A stretch of 64,000 nt of DNA from Lysobacterales bacterium 63-13 (GTDB taxonomy: Bacteria; Pseudomonadota; Gammaproteobacteria; Xanthomonadales; Rhodanobacteraceae): assembly GCA_001899855.1 (NCBI GenBank), contig MKWR01000028.1, positions 1 through 64,000 on the forward strand. Reading direction: 5' to 3'. Numbering within the stretch: the stretch's first letter is position 1; each line of letters begins with the position of its first letter. Under the pieces are notes generated by a model. It was not told where the DNA came from. It ran no database searches and saw nothing but the letters and a program-made list of their open reading frames with translations. This document shows positions 7,245 through 14,637 of the stretch, piece after piece. The position numbers and the translations under genes were made by a program.

Positions 7245-7730
7245 ATGCCACGGAAAGTTTTCTACAGCTTTCATTATCAACGCGACAGTTGGCGCGCATC
7301 CAAGATACGCAATATTGGGGTTGTAGAGGGCAACCCGTCAGCAAGCGATAATAAATGGGAAGAAGTGAAGCGAGGCGGTGATACCGCGATCAAGCGCTGG
7401 ATTGACGATCAATTGCAAGGGCGGACATGCACAATTGTTTTGGTTGGTGCGGAAACGGCAAATCGCCCCTGGATTCGATATGAGATTGAGCAGTCATGGA
7501 ACAGCGGAAAGGGACTCCTGGGGATACGTGTCCACAAGCTCTTGGACCACAACCAGCAACCATCAGTGGCAGGGGCCAATCCGTTCGACTCATTTACCTT
7601 GAACGACGGTAGAAAGCTATCCTCCGTCGTCCGCGTCTACGATCCGCCGGGAGGCACCAGTAGCGCGGTCTATACCTCCATCAGCGACAGCCTGTCGAGT
7701 TGGATCGAAGCAGCGATCGCCGCTCGCTAG
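7245..7730 (+). CDS. ThsB-like TIR-fold protein (DUF1863 family)
   Basis: 161-residue protein matching the ThsB/DUF1863 TIR-like family. It begins KVFYSFHYQRDSWRAS, followed by IRNIGVVEG, then IKRWIDDQL, TIVLVGAETANRPWIRYEIEQSW with the candidate catalytic Glu (about 84), and GLLGIRVHKL. In Thoeris such proteins detect phage and make a cyclic ADP-ribose signal. It is the last gene of the + strand operon. Its stop lies 16 bases from the stop of the convergent UDG-like gene. Classical TIR residues are only partly conserved, so enzymatic activity is inferred from the family. Confidence 0.82.
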   Translation: MPRKVFYSFHYQRDSWRASKIRNIGVVEGNPSASDNKWEEVKRGGDTAIKRWIDDQLQGRTCTIVLVGAETANRPWIRYEIEQSWNSGKGLLGIRVHKLLDHNQQPSVAGANPFDSFTLNDGRKLSSVVRVYDPPGGTSSAVYTSISDSLSSWIEAAIAAR

Positions 7731-7746
7731 AAGTCAGAACATCTCG

Positions 7747-8409
7747 TCAAAACAACGATCCGGTACTCATTGGTTGCCCATAGAGTTCCGAGATTTGCGT
7801 CTGGAACTGTGTCTGTCCTCCGTAGCTAGGGTGCCTCACGCAAATTACCGGTACAGAATCCGTGATGCGATGGGCCGCAGCGGTGGCATCATTGCCGATG
7901 GCAACGATGCGAGAAGGCTTCAGCAAGACAATGAGTTGTTGGAGCAGTTCTTCGCCGGCGCGTCTTTCGTGCGCGTTGTGCTGGCGGTTGGTGAATGGAT
8001 CTCCAGATTCATGCGGATGAAGGGGAAAGACATTCCAGAGGAAGATGCGAGCATCAATGTGTTCTAGCATGCCCCATATGACCGCCGCGGTTCGTTCAGC
8101 TACAGCACTTCCTATCGTCGGCCGCTCAGCGATCAGATCGAGATTCCAGCGCTTGGCGTGCTGGCTCATGTGAACGTCGTCAGTCAGGGCTAGCCCAGTG
8201 CGGCGCCCTCCGCGATATCCGAGGTCTCTCCCGATCCAGATCGCATCTACAGGCTCCTCTGTTGCACGACGCAACATGGCGGAAAGTGCTGCAGCACGGC
8301 GACGCGGCGCATCGCGCCGATCATGGACTTCACATCGATCCGAATACGGATTGAAGCAGTCTTCGAATTGCAGCGAAGCAACTGCCTCAACGAATGGGTG
8401 GATGTTCAT
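7747..8409 (-). CDS. Uracil-DNA glycosylase-superfamily protein
   Basis: 220-residue protein. UDG-superfamily landmarks are an N-terminal active-site loop AIWIGRDLGYRGGRRTG (57-72, in place of the usual GEAPG), a central LWNVFPLHPHE with Asn126, and the C-terminal HPS motif in VRHPSYGG (193-195). UDGs excise uracil or other deaminated bases from DNA. The first motif is unusual, so the substrate could be a modified base. It overlaps the MazG-like gene by 4 bp (ATGA) and is the last gene of the - strand operon. Membership of the superfamily is fairly sure; activity is inferred. Confidence 0.72.
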   Translation of the reverse strand: MNIHPFVEAVASLQFEDCFNPYSDRCEVHDRRDAPRRRAAALSAMLRRATEEPVDAIWIGRDLGYRGGRRTGLALTDDVHMSQHAKRWNLDLIAERPTIGSAVAERTAAVIWGMLEHIDARIFLWNVFPLHPHESGDPFTNRQHNAHERRAGEELLQQLIVLLKPSRIVAIGNDATAAAHRITDSVPVICVRHPSYGGQTQFQTQISELYGQPMSTGSLF

Positions 8410-9542
8410 TTTTCAGACTCAAGTGGCATGTATTTGATGGTGCGTTGTTCTCGGTTTCCAATGATCCAGCCGCCTTGATTTTCCTTAAGCTGTCGGAAGA
8501 CCGCATACCCTTCCAAGATGGCCTTTTCCCAGAGCTTCAGTGGGCACTTCTCTACCTCGTAACCACTCACGAACTCGCCGATGGTCTTGAGAATTCCGAG
8601 TGAGACCTTTTCCTGGTTCTCGAAGAAATTCAATTCTTTGGCTCTTGAGAAAATCCAAGCTGAAACCCCTTCTTCAACGACGATGGCTCGACCGCTGTCC
8701 TGCTCTTCATCGAATTTCGGATTGCTCTTTCGTTTGTGTTTGATCAATGCCCGCATCACGGGTGACCAGTGCAGGATCGCCGCATTCGCAAAATGGAAGA
8801 CGTCATGGAACCGGTAACCATCGCGGTCGGCAATGTTGTCGGTTAAGGGATCTCCAATGAATACGCCATTCCATTGGAGATAACTCTTACCACTGCCTCG
8901 TTGATTGACTCGGATTCTGAATTCTCTGGGTAGCTGTTCCTCGATTCCAAATTTACTGTCGAAATCAAGGTCAACCAGATCATCTGCTTGTGGTTCCAAG
9001 AACGCGCCGCGCGCTTTCCGAAGGTTGGCGCGAGCCACTTCCGAAAATGCTAGTTCGGCCGCATGGATTGCATCCAGGTAAGCCCGCGCGAACGCGACCA
9101 AATCAGTGCGCGCAGGGGTGCTTCCCATTAGGGCTGCTGCTGACTGCCCCAAACGTGCCAGGGTGGCATCTAACGATGCAGTCGCCGCAATAGGCACTGC
9201 GATATAGGCCAATGCACCTTCAGCGATATCACTTGCAGCGCCAACATTCTTAAAATTTCCGTGGTTGGCGGCTTCCCCGAAGATATCCTCAAGAGGGATA
9301 TTCAGGCGCCTGCAGATTGCAGCCAAGTACCAAAGAGTGTCGCCGAATTCTTCTTCCGCCGCTCTCTTGTAGCCAGGGTATGCTGATTTATCTCGAACGT
9401 GCTTTTTGGCCGTGGCCATTATTCCGCCAACTTCTCCATATAGCCCTTGGAGAACCGGATTGAAGTCGTTCGGATTGAGTACGTCTGTGGCTGCAATTCC
9501 CGCAGCGTAATCCGAGAGCAAGAGGGAGCCTTCCTTTTTCAT
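8406..9542 (-). CDS. MazG-like NTP pyrophosphohydrolase with a C-terminal extension
   Basis: 378-residue protein. Residues about 25-90 are an all-alpha MazG-type domain: LYGEVGGIMATAKKH, then AAEEEFGDTLWYLAAICRRLNI, whose acidic residues (Glu37, Glu63-65, Asp68) fit the Mg-binding EExxD pattern. Such enzymes hydrolyse NTPs or modified nucleotides to NMP and PPi. Residues 180-378 form a further domain with a conserved-looking RFHDVFHFANAAI motif that I do not recognise by name. The ATG is 3 bases after the Nmad2 stop, with AGGTGA inside Nmad2 as ribosome site. The family often sits in defence and base-modification loci. Confidence 0.78.
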   Translation of the reverse strand: MKKEGSLLLSDYAAGIAATDVLNPNDFNPVLQGLYGEVGGIMATAKKHVRDKSAYPGYKRAAEEEFGDTLWYLAAICRRLNIPLEDIFGEAANHGNFKNVGAASDIAEGALAYIAVPIAATASLDATLARLGQSAAALMGSTPARTDLVAFARAYLDAIHAAELAFSEVARANLRKARGAFLEPQADDLVDLDFDSKFGIEEQLPREFRIRVNQRGSGKSYLQWNGVFIGDPLTDNIADRDGYRFHDVFHFANAAILHWSPVMRALIKHKRKSNPKFDEEQDSGRAIVVEEGVSAWIFSRAKELNFFENQEKVSLGILKTIGEFVSGYEVEKCPLKLWEKAILEGYAVFRQLKENQGGWIIGNREQRTIKYMPLESEK

Positions 9543-9545
9543 CGG

Positions 9546-10172
9546 TCACCTGCGAAGAGTCAGCCATTCGAATGGGGCGCCTTGGTAGCCGCTCACTGCC
9601 AAGTTGCGAATCCATTGCTCAAGATTTCCAACCAATTGCGCATCGTCAAAGGCTGTGAGGCCTATTCCCGTTTTGCATAGAGGGCGACCTTGCTGATCTT
9701 GCAATTCATCAGGAAACGCAGGGCCCTCACCCCCGAAATATACGAAATCGTTGCTGATCAAAACCCTGTTGACGCCTGTATCACGGGCCACATGGTCAGG
9801 GTTGAGCGAGCCATCGGGGCGGGAGTGAAATGAGTCTCGCTGCTGCCAAGCAACCCCAGCCGCAGCCCTGAAGTAGATGTTGTCCCCGCAACTTTGCTTC
9901 CGGCTGCCATTGCGGTACGGCTTCTTGGATTCAAACCGCGGGTCTCGGCCATACTCGTCAAATGTCATTGCTTCGGTGACCCGCATCGCATACACGAGAT
10001 GCCCACCGCGTCGGACACTTCGATCATTGCTTCCACTACCGACCACCCAATCGCCGATGTCAGCGCTTCTGCGGATACTGGGTTTGCAAGTCGCGAGCGT
10101 GCAGTAGCTATAGAAGGGGTTGGGTGCAAAACCACTGTCGTACCGCACTACATAGGAGTGAATACGTGTCAT
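9546..10172 (-). CDS. Nmad2-family (nucleotide modification associated domain 2) protein
   Basis: 208-residue protein that I recognise as Nmad2. It begins with IHSYVVRYDSGFAPNPFY, then CTLATCKPSIRRSADIGDWVVG, HLVYAMRVTEAMTFDEY, and VNRVLISNDFVYFGG. Nmad domains were named for co-occurrence with base- or nucleotide-modifying enzymes; the biochemical activity is not established as far as I know. The ATG overlaps the stop of the upstream TIR gene (TGATG), giving tight translational coupling. Its position between a TIR and a MazG/UDG pair suggests the operon acts on unusual nucleotides or bases. Confidence 0.75.
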   Translation of the reverse strand: MTRIHSYVVRYDSGFAPNPFYSYCTLATCKPSIRRSADIGDWVVGSGSNDRSVRRGGHLVYAMRVTEAMTFDEYGRDPRFESKKPYRNGSRKQSCGDNIYFRAAAGVAWQQRDSFHSRPDGSLNPDHVARDTGVNRVLISNDFVYFGGEGPAFPDELQDQQGRPLCKTGIGLTAFDDAQLVGNLEQWIRNLAVSGYQGAPFEWLTLRR

Positions 10173-10639
10173 CAGCAGGGATGCCGCTTGAGTGGAACCG
10201 GGTCGCAGGCACCGCCGTCAGGCTTTTCCCACGAGTCCTTCCCGTTGATCGCGTCAATGATTGAATCACCGTTCCACCCAACCAAGGCGTCCGCATGTTC
10301 TTTCAGCGCATCTGGTAGGTCGCATTCCTTCTCACCATGCTCCCAAACACCAACAATGCGCTTGCCCTGTTTGGCCGCATATTCGATTTCCCAGTTCACC
10401 CAATCGCTGTTCTTGGTTTGGGGAGAGACATAGCAAATGAACACCCCAGCCCAATTGATGGCAGGCGCAAGGATCTGCGTCTTTATGTAGTGCTCATCAG
10501 TGGCATTGTTGAACTTTCCTGTATGGATCGAGGAATCCCGGACCTCCAGACCTTTCGGAGCCAACAAATCCTTGAGCTTCTGGAGCCCATGATCGTCCTT
10601 ATGGACATGGCTGATGAATACATTCCTTTTGTCTGCCAT
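10172..10639 (-). CDS. ThsB-like TIR-fold protein, first gene of the - operon
   Basis: 155-residue TIR-like protein: NVFISHVHKDDHGLQKLKDLL at the N-terminus, then VRDSSIHTGKFNNATDEHYIKTQI, AGVFICYVSPQTKNSDWVNWEIEYA with a candidate catalytic Glu, and KRIVGVWEHG. It is of the same broad class as the gene at 7245-7730 but clearly diverged from it, so this is not a recent duplication. A strong Shine-Dalgarno (GGAGGTGACAG) precedes the ATG. It leads a four-gene operon (TIR, Nmad2, MazG-like, UDG-like) with junctions of TGATG, 3 bp and ATGA. Confidence 0.8.
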   Translation of the reverse strand: MADKRNVFISHVHKDDHGLQKLKDLLAPKGLEVRDSSIHTGKFNNATDEHYIKTQILAPAINWAGVFICYVSPQTKNSDWVNWEIEYAAKQGKRIVGVWEHGEKECDLPDALKEHADALVGWNGDSIIDAINGKDSWEKPDGGACDPVPLKRHPC

Positions 10640-10725
10640 CTGTCACCTCCATGGTTTTGCATGTTTTGAAGATCGTAACCGGGTTTGTGGCTGGTGCAGT
10701 AGGGGCTACTGGCCAGCTTGCTCGC

Positions 10726-11028
10726 TTAAAGAATTGCCTGTAGTCCCTTGTCGGCGATGACGTTGAGCAGCTTGAGGGTCGGCCCGGTGGGATGGGTTTC
10801 GCCTTGCTCCCACTTGCGCACGGTCGAGGCCGACGTGTGCAAATGAAGAGCAAACACCGGCTGGCTGAACTTCAAGGCTTCGCGCAGACGTTTGATGTCG
10901 GCAGCACTGAGTTGCCGCACCGGCGGCGGACAGATCGCGTCGAACTCGCGCATCGTCACCTTGCTGATCGCTCCCGCTTCGTGGAGCGCAGCCAAGTCGC
11001 CACGCAGGGATTCAATGATCTTGCTCAC
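10726..11028 (-). CDS. higA: XRE-family antitoxin (HigA/NadS-like)
   Basis: 100-residue protein with a helix-turn-helix in the C-terminal half: LREALKFSQPVFALHLHTSASTVRKWEQGETHPTG. It starts at a GTG with GGAGGT 6 bases upstream, and the start lies inside the toxin gene (17-bp overlap). The toxin-before-antitoxin order is that of HigBA-like modules. It should neutralise the toxin and repress the shared promoter. The 86-bp gap to the TIR operon's ATG must hold that operon's promoter, but I see no clear boxes. Confidence 0.85.
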   Translation of the reverse strand: MSKIIESLRGDLAALHEAGAISKVTMREFDAICPPPVRQLSAADIKRLREALKFSQPVFALHLHTSASTVRKWEQGETHPTGPTLKLLNVIADKGLQAIL

Positions 11029-11395
11029 AATGCACCTCCAATAACGCGCCCGACCGCAACGCCTTCGACAAAGCCTCCGCGGACAGTTCCAGAAACACCT
11101 TACCGGCGAACTGCAGCGCCTTCTTCTCGTCTTGCGTGATGTTCGCCTTGTCGCTCTTGGGGAACCCATGCAGGAACACGTAGCGGCTACCGATGCGGGC
11201 CGACAGCAGCGTGCGGTAACCACCGCTCTTGCCGCTGCCGGGGCGTGCAACCCGCTTCTTATAGAGGAAGCCGCCCAAGTCCGCTTCAATCAGACCGCTT
11301 TCCATCTCCTGAACCGCTTTGCACAAGGCGGCATCAGGCAGCTTCTCGCTTGCCTGCCACCGCGCAAAGTCCTTTCGCTTGAGAACGCGCTTCAT
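11012..11395 (-). CDS. higB: RelE/HigB-like toxin
   Basis: 127-residue small basic protein of the RelE-like addiction-toxin type (MKRVLKRKDFARWQ, LIEADLGGFLYKKRVARPGSGKSGGYRTL, YVFLHGFPKSDKANI). The KRVARPGxGKSGGYR segment is typical of this family of ribosome-dependent mRNA interferases. The ATG at 11395 has GGAGGT 5 bases upstream and is preferred over the in-frame TTG at 11407. It is followed by the overlapping antitoxin. Next to the integrase, it probably stabilises the island. Confidence 0.83.
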   Translation of the reverse strand: MKRVLKRKDFARWQASEKLPDAALCKAVQEMESGLIEADLGGFLYKKRVARPGSGKSGGYRTLLSARIGSRYVFLHGFPKSDKANITQDEKKALQFAGKVFLELSAEALSKALRSGALLEVHCEQDH

Positions 11396-11407
11396 CTTGA
11401 CCTCCAA

Positions 11408-11436
11408 ACTATACCCGAAACGGGTACACTTTTCCA
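11408..11436 (-). promoter_or_regulatory. HigBA promoter with palindromic operator
   Basis: On the minus strand a -10-like TATAGT (11413-11408) and a weak -35-like TGGAAA (11436-11431) are 17 bp apart. A perfect dyad TACCCG-AAA-CGGGTA at 11412-11426 fills the spacer next to the -10. It sits 17 bp upstream of the toxin ATG, where autorepression by the antitoxin would be expected. Confidence 0.65.
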
Positions 11437-11534
11437 GACCCCCGCGCGATGCCCGGGCGGGGAGGGTCGCTGGGCAGATTGTCGTGACAGCGATACGACA
11501 ATCTGGGCCGACAGGGCTGACCGCTGGCCACTGG

Positions 11535-12737
11535 TCATGTGGTCACCTCTTTCGGCTCCTGGCGCATGCCGATGACCGACTTGCGCCGGCTGGCCACCAA
11601 TTCGGCCGCCTTACGTACCGGGTCGTCCTCGGTGTGGACGTAGCGCATGAACATCGCCACGGTCTTGTGCGCTGTCAGCGCCATGCCGACCTTGACCGGG
11701 ATGCCGGAGTTGGCAATGTCGGTCGCTGAGCGGTGGCGGATGCCGTGGGTGCCGACCTTCGGTACGCCGGCGCGATCAAGGATGCGGCGCCATGCCTGGT
11801 AGTAGGAATGGGGGCCGAGTGGTTTGTCGTGATCGTTGATGGCTGGACAGATGTAGGGCGATTTGCCATAGCGAGGTGCGTTCGTCAGCAGCCGACGGGC
11901 TTCCTCGCTCAACGGCTTCGACATATCGCCCGTCTTGCTGTCCGGCCAGACAACCCGGCCATTGGGCAAGTCGAGCCAATCCCACTGCAACAGCAGGATT
12001 TCCGACATGCGGGCCGCGAACTCGAATTGCAGCCGGACAGCCAGCAGGTGGATCGGATGCTCCAGTTCCTCGGCCTCGGCCTTGTCCAGATAGGCGAACA
12101 GCTTGACCATCTGTTCGTCGGTGATGAGGCGGGTCGAGCCTTTCTCCGGGTACTTGGGCACGTGGCGGCAGGGATTCGAGCCGTCGGGCCGGTAGCCCCA
12201 CAGCTCGGCCAGGTTGAACATCTTGCGGACAAGCGACAGCACGCGATTGGCCTGCGTCGGAGACTTCTCCATGCGCTTCATCAGCGCGGTGATGTCGTGG
12301 CGTGTGACCTCGTGAACCTTCTTGCTGCCGAAGGCCGGGATGACGAAGCTGTCGATCTGGTACTGGTAGCCGGCCTGCGTGCTGGGCTTGTTGTGCGGCC
12401 TGGAGTGGTCGTCCATGAACCGGCCGCACAGCTCCTTGACCGTCGGCGCCTTGCGGGCCTCGGCCTTGTCGAGTCCGGGGTCGCCGCCGCGCCGGACTTC
12501 GGCCAGCCAGTCTTGTGCCAGCGATCGGGCCTGTTCGACCGTCAGCTCGCCGAACTGGCCGAGGGCGGGCTTGCGCCGCACGCCGGAGTTCGTGCGGTAC
12601 TGAACCATAAAGACCTTGCGGCCCGTTGGTGTTATCTTGCACAAGAAGCCCGGAACGAGCGTATCCCGGAGTTCCACGTCGCAGGTTTGCGCCTGCGCCG
12701 TGTCAACGACGGACTTGGTGAGTTTGATCTTTGCCAT
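11535..12737 (-). CDS. int: Tyrosine integrase of the island
   Basis: 400-residue phage-type tyrosine recombinase. An N-terminal DUF4102-like arm-binding domain (VELRDTLVPGFLCKI, GQFGELTVEQARSLA) is followed by a SAM-like core-binding domain (about 95-195) and the catalytic domain. The first catalytic Arg is in FAARMSEILLLQWDW, the HxxR box is HGIRHRSAT, the second His is in TAHKTVAMF, and the nucleophilic Tyr is in FMRYVH. It lies 176 bp from a tRNA-Leu 3' fragment, the likely target. A near-identical C-terminal fragment occurs at 4858-5115. Confidence 0.95.
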   Translation of the reverse strand: MAKIKLTKSVVDTAQAQTCDVELRDTLVPGFLCKITPTGRKVFMVQYRTNSGVRRKPALGQFGELTVEQARSLAQDWLAEVRRGGDPGLDKAEARKAPTVKELCGRFMDDHSRPHNKPSTQAGYQYQIDSFVIPAFGSKKVHEVTRHDITALMKRMEKSPTQANRVLSLVRKMFNLAELWGYRPDGSNPCRHVPKYPEKGSTRLITDEQMVKLFAYLDKAEAEELEHPIHLLAVRLQFEFAARMSEILLLQWDWLDLPNGRVVWPDSKTGDMSKPLSEEARRLLTNAPRYGKSPYICPAINDHDKPLGPHSYYQAWRRILDRAGVPKVGTHGIRHRSATDIANSGIPVKVGMALTAHKTVAMFMRYVHTEDDPVRKAAELVASRRKSVIGMRQEPKEVTT

Positions 12738-12913
12738 GAGGTGCTCCTGAAAGGCCCCGATTCCAGGGGCCGGCTAGGAGCCAGGCGGAGGGGAACCGGG
12801 GCGGTTTGCATCGCGCACCGGGATATGATCGAAGGCATTGGTCTGGCGGAAAACCTGCTACAGCAAGCCTCATCCAAGTCCAGCGTTAGCACGGTGCGGA
12901 TGCCATGCTCTGG

Positions 12914-12968
12914 CTTAAAATCCCTCGGCCGCAAGGCCATGCGGGTTCGATCCCCGCTCCGGGCACCA
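12914..12968 (+). other. 3' fragment of tRNA-Leu(UAA): probable attachment site (island boundary)
   Basis: 55 bases match the 3' part of a tRNA-Leu(UAA) gene: the anticodon loop CTTAAAATCC, the long variable arm CTCGGCCGCAAGGCCAT, the T stem-loop GCGGGTTCGATCCCCGC, and the acceptor 3' strand CCGGGCACCA. The 5' half (acceptor strand, D arm) is absent, so it is not a functional tRNA. Tyrosine integrases commonly leave such a 3' duplicate at one end of an island. The intact tRNA-Leu should lie left of this window. The short stretch 12738-12913 holds only a GGCCCC/GGGGCC hairpin. Confidence 0.85.
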
Positions 12969-12986
12969 CAGCGAGAGGGCAGCACC

Positions 12987-13943
12987 GTGTGCTATTCGGC
13001 CCAGGTCGAGGAATCCTTCAAGCGCTACGTCAAGCAATTCGGCGCGGACATCGACATCCACCAGTTCGTCAAACTCTACGGCCATCGCGCCGAGGGCATG
13101 CCGCTGCGCATCCCAAAGGCCATGGATGCGAACTTCGCCGAGGCAGGCACGGCCGATGAGCGCGCGATTGCCGCGATGATCGCGGATTTCGATGGCGCCG
13201 AGCTGGCCCGCCACGAGCAGGAGCTGTTCAAGCAGCGCAAGCGCCTGGCCGATGCCGAGCGCAGCTTGCAGGCACGCGTTACCAAGGCCGCCAGCGAAAG
13301 CCGGCGCATCGCCACGAACAAGGTCAAGTGGCTGCTCGCGCGCATTGCCGACATCAAGCGTCGCGAACTGCTGCCGCGCGATTCACGCATCTTCCCCGGC
13401 CATTACGCGCCGGTGCTGCTCATCGAGGATGGCCGGCGCGTGGTCAAGCCGATGCGCTACCAGTGCCGGCCACAGGGCAAGCCGGCCTTTTACGATCGCA
13501 AGTACCCGGGCACCTACAACGCCCGCCGCGACAATCTCGAAGGGTTCTGGAAAGCCCAGTTCGGCTACAGCCACGCCATCGCCGTGATCAGTGCGTTCTA
13601 CGAGAACGTCAGCCGCCACGATCTGCAAGGCCGCGCACTGGCCGCCGGCGAGAAGGAGGAAAACGTCATCCTCGAATTCCGCCCGCAACCGCCGCAGGAC
13701 ATGCTCATCGCCTGCCTGTGGTCCCGCTGGCAAGGCGATGGCGAGGAGTTGCTGTCCTTTGCCGCGATCACCGACGAGCCGCCCGCCGAAATTGCCGCCG
13801 CCGGACACGATCGCTGCATCATCCCGATCAAGCCCGCCAACGTCGATGCCTGGCTCGATCCCGATCCGCACAACCTCGCTGCCCTTTACGCCATCCTCGA
13901 TGACCGCGAGCGTCCGTATTACGCGCATTCGATGGCGGCCTGA
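12987..13943 (+). CDS. SRAP (HMCES/YedK) family abasic-site DNA-crosslink protein
   Basis: 318-residue protein starting at GTG so that the second residue is Cys (Met-Cys-Tyr-Ser). SRAP proteins autoprocess to expose this Cys, which forms a thiazolidine link with abasic sites in single-stranded DNA. Other landmarks are the Glu in SAFYENV (matching the GFYEW region) and the His in AGHDRCIIPI (HxRxP-like). It is longer than E. coli YedK (about 220 residues), with an extra charged helical segment at about 60-135. It begins 18 bases after the tRNA fragment, so its original promoter may have been replaced when the island integrated. Confidence 0.85.
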   Translation: MCYSAQVEESFKRYVKQFGADIDIHQFVKLYGHRAEGMPLRIPKAMDANFAEAGTADERAIAAMIADFDGAELARHEQELFKQRKRLADAERSLQARVTKAASESRRIATNKVKWLLARIADIKRRELLPRDSRIFPGHYAPVLLIEDGRRVVKPMRYQCRPQGKPAFYDRKYPGTYNARRDNLEGFWKAQFGYSHAIAVISAFYENVSRHDLQGRALAAGEKEENVILEFRPQPPQDMLIACLWSRWQGDGEELLSFAAITDEPPAEIAAAGHDRCIIPIKPANVDAWLDPDPHNLAALYAILDDRERPYYAHSMAA

Positions 13944-14129
13944 CGCGCCGCTGGCGTCACTGCGGTGCGGGATGCAGCGCAGAGCCGGCTATCTGCCGAC
14001 TCCGCCATGGCGCCCATCCGTTTCCACGGCACGGCCAAGTGCTACCAGCATGTCGAGCAGTTGCGGCAGGCGTCTCTTGCTGTCGCGGCGGCCACTGAAG
14101 CGCTTAGCTGTGCAATCGCGGCCCGCGCG

Positions 14130-14516
14130 TCAGCGGTAGTCGCGATGGCAGTCGTCGCAGGCGTGCTTGATTTCGGTCAGGGCTTGCTTGCGTTGCGTGC
14201 AATCGCTTTGGCTGGCGGCGATGGCCTTGTCGTGCAAGTTGCTGACGTATTGGTGGAACACGCGATCCGGGGCGCCTTCGTCGGGCATCGCGGTGAGGAT
14301 GTCACCAGTGAGCAGGGTCAGCTTGTCGAGGGCATGTGCGTTTTCGTTGCAGGCCGGCTTTGTCGCCGCCTCGTTGGCGGCAACCAGTTCGTGCTTCATG
14401 ACGTTCATCAGCGCTTCCGGATAGGCGTCCTTGCGCGCGTTGAGGGTGCGCAGGGCAGTGATGGCGAGGATCGCGCCAACGAGAAGGCCGATGACCAGGG
14501 TGACGACATGACGCAT
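14130..14516 (-). CDS. Small c-type cytochrome (cytochrome c'-like)
   Basis: 128-residue exported protein. The N-terminus (MRHVVTLVIGLLVGAILAI) is a signal anchor or signal peptide. The rest is helical and carries a single heme-binding CxxCH motif near the C-terminus (HACDDCHRDYR), the arrangement of the cytochrome c'/c556 class. The periplasmic role is unknown, perhaps electron transfer or gas binding. No partner genes are adjacent. The 186 bp between it and the SRAP gene show nothing notable. Confidence 0.75.
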   Translation of the reverse strand: MRHVVTLVIGLLVGAILAITALRTLNARKDAYPEALMNVMKHELVAANEAATKPACNENAHALDKLTLLTGDILTAMPDEGAPDRVFHQYVSNLHDKAIAASQSDCTQRKQALTEIKHACDDCHRDYR

Positions 14517-14637
14517 GGATGCAGCTCCGCAAGAGAATGAACACTCATGGTACGACGTCGATGTGTCGAGTTTCCAAGCACCGCCATGGGTTGCGGCGAG
14601 GCTGCCGGCGCGTGCGCGTGCTAATCTCCCGCGCCGC

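Noticed and set aside
5466-10639. Calling the locus a standard Thoeris system
   Set aside because: ThsB-like TIR proteins and a SLOG protein are present, but no ThsA-type effector (SIR2-SLOG or transmembrane-Macro) is encoded within the locus.
12914-12968. A functional tRNA gene
   Set aside because: Only the 3' part from the anticodon loop is present; the upstream bases do not supply a matching 5' acceptor strand or D arm.
11733-12986. Extending the SRAP gene upstream through the integrase region
   Set aside because: The frame is open, but the SRAP family needs Cys at position 2, which the GTG at 12987 provides exactly.
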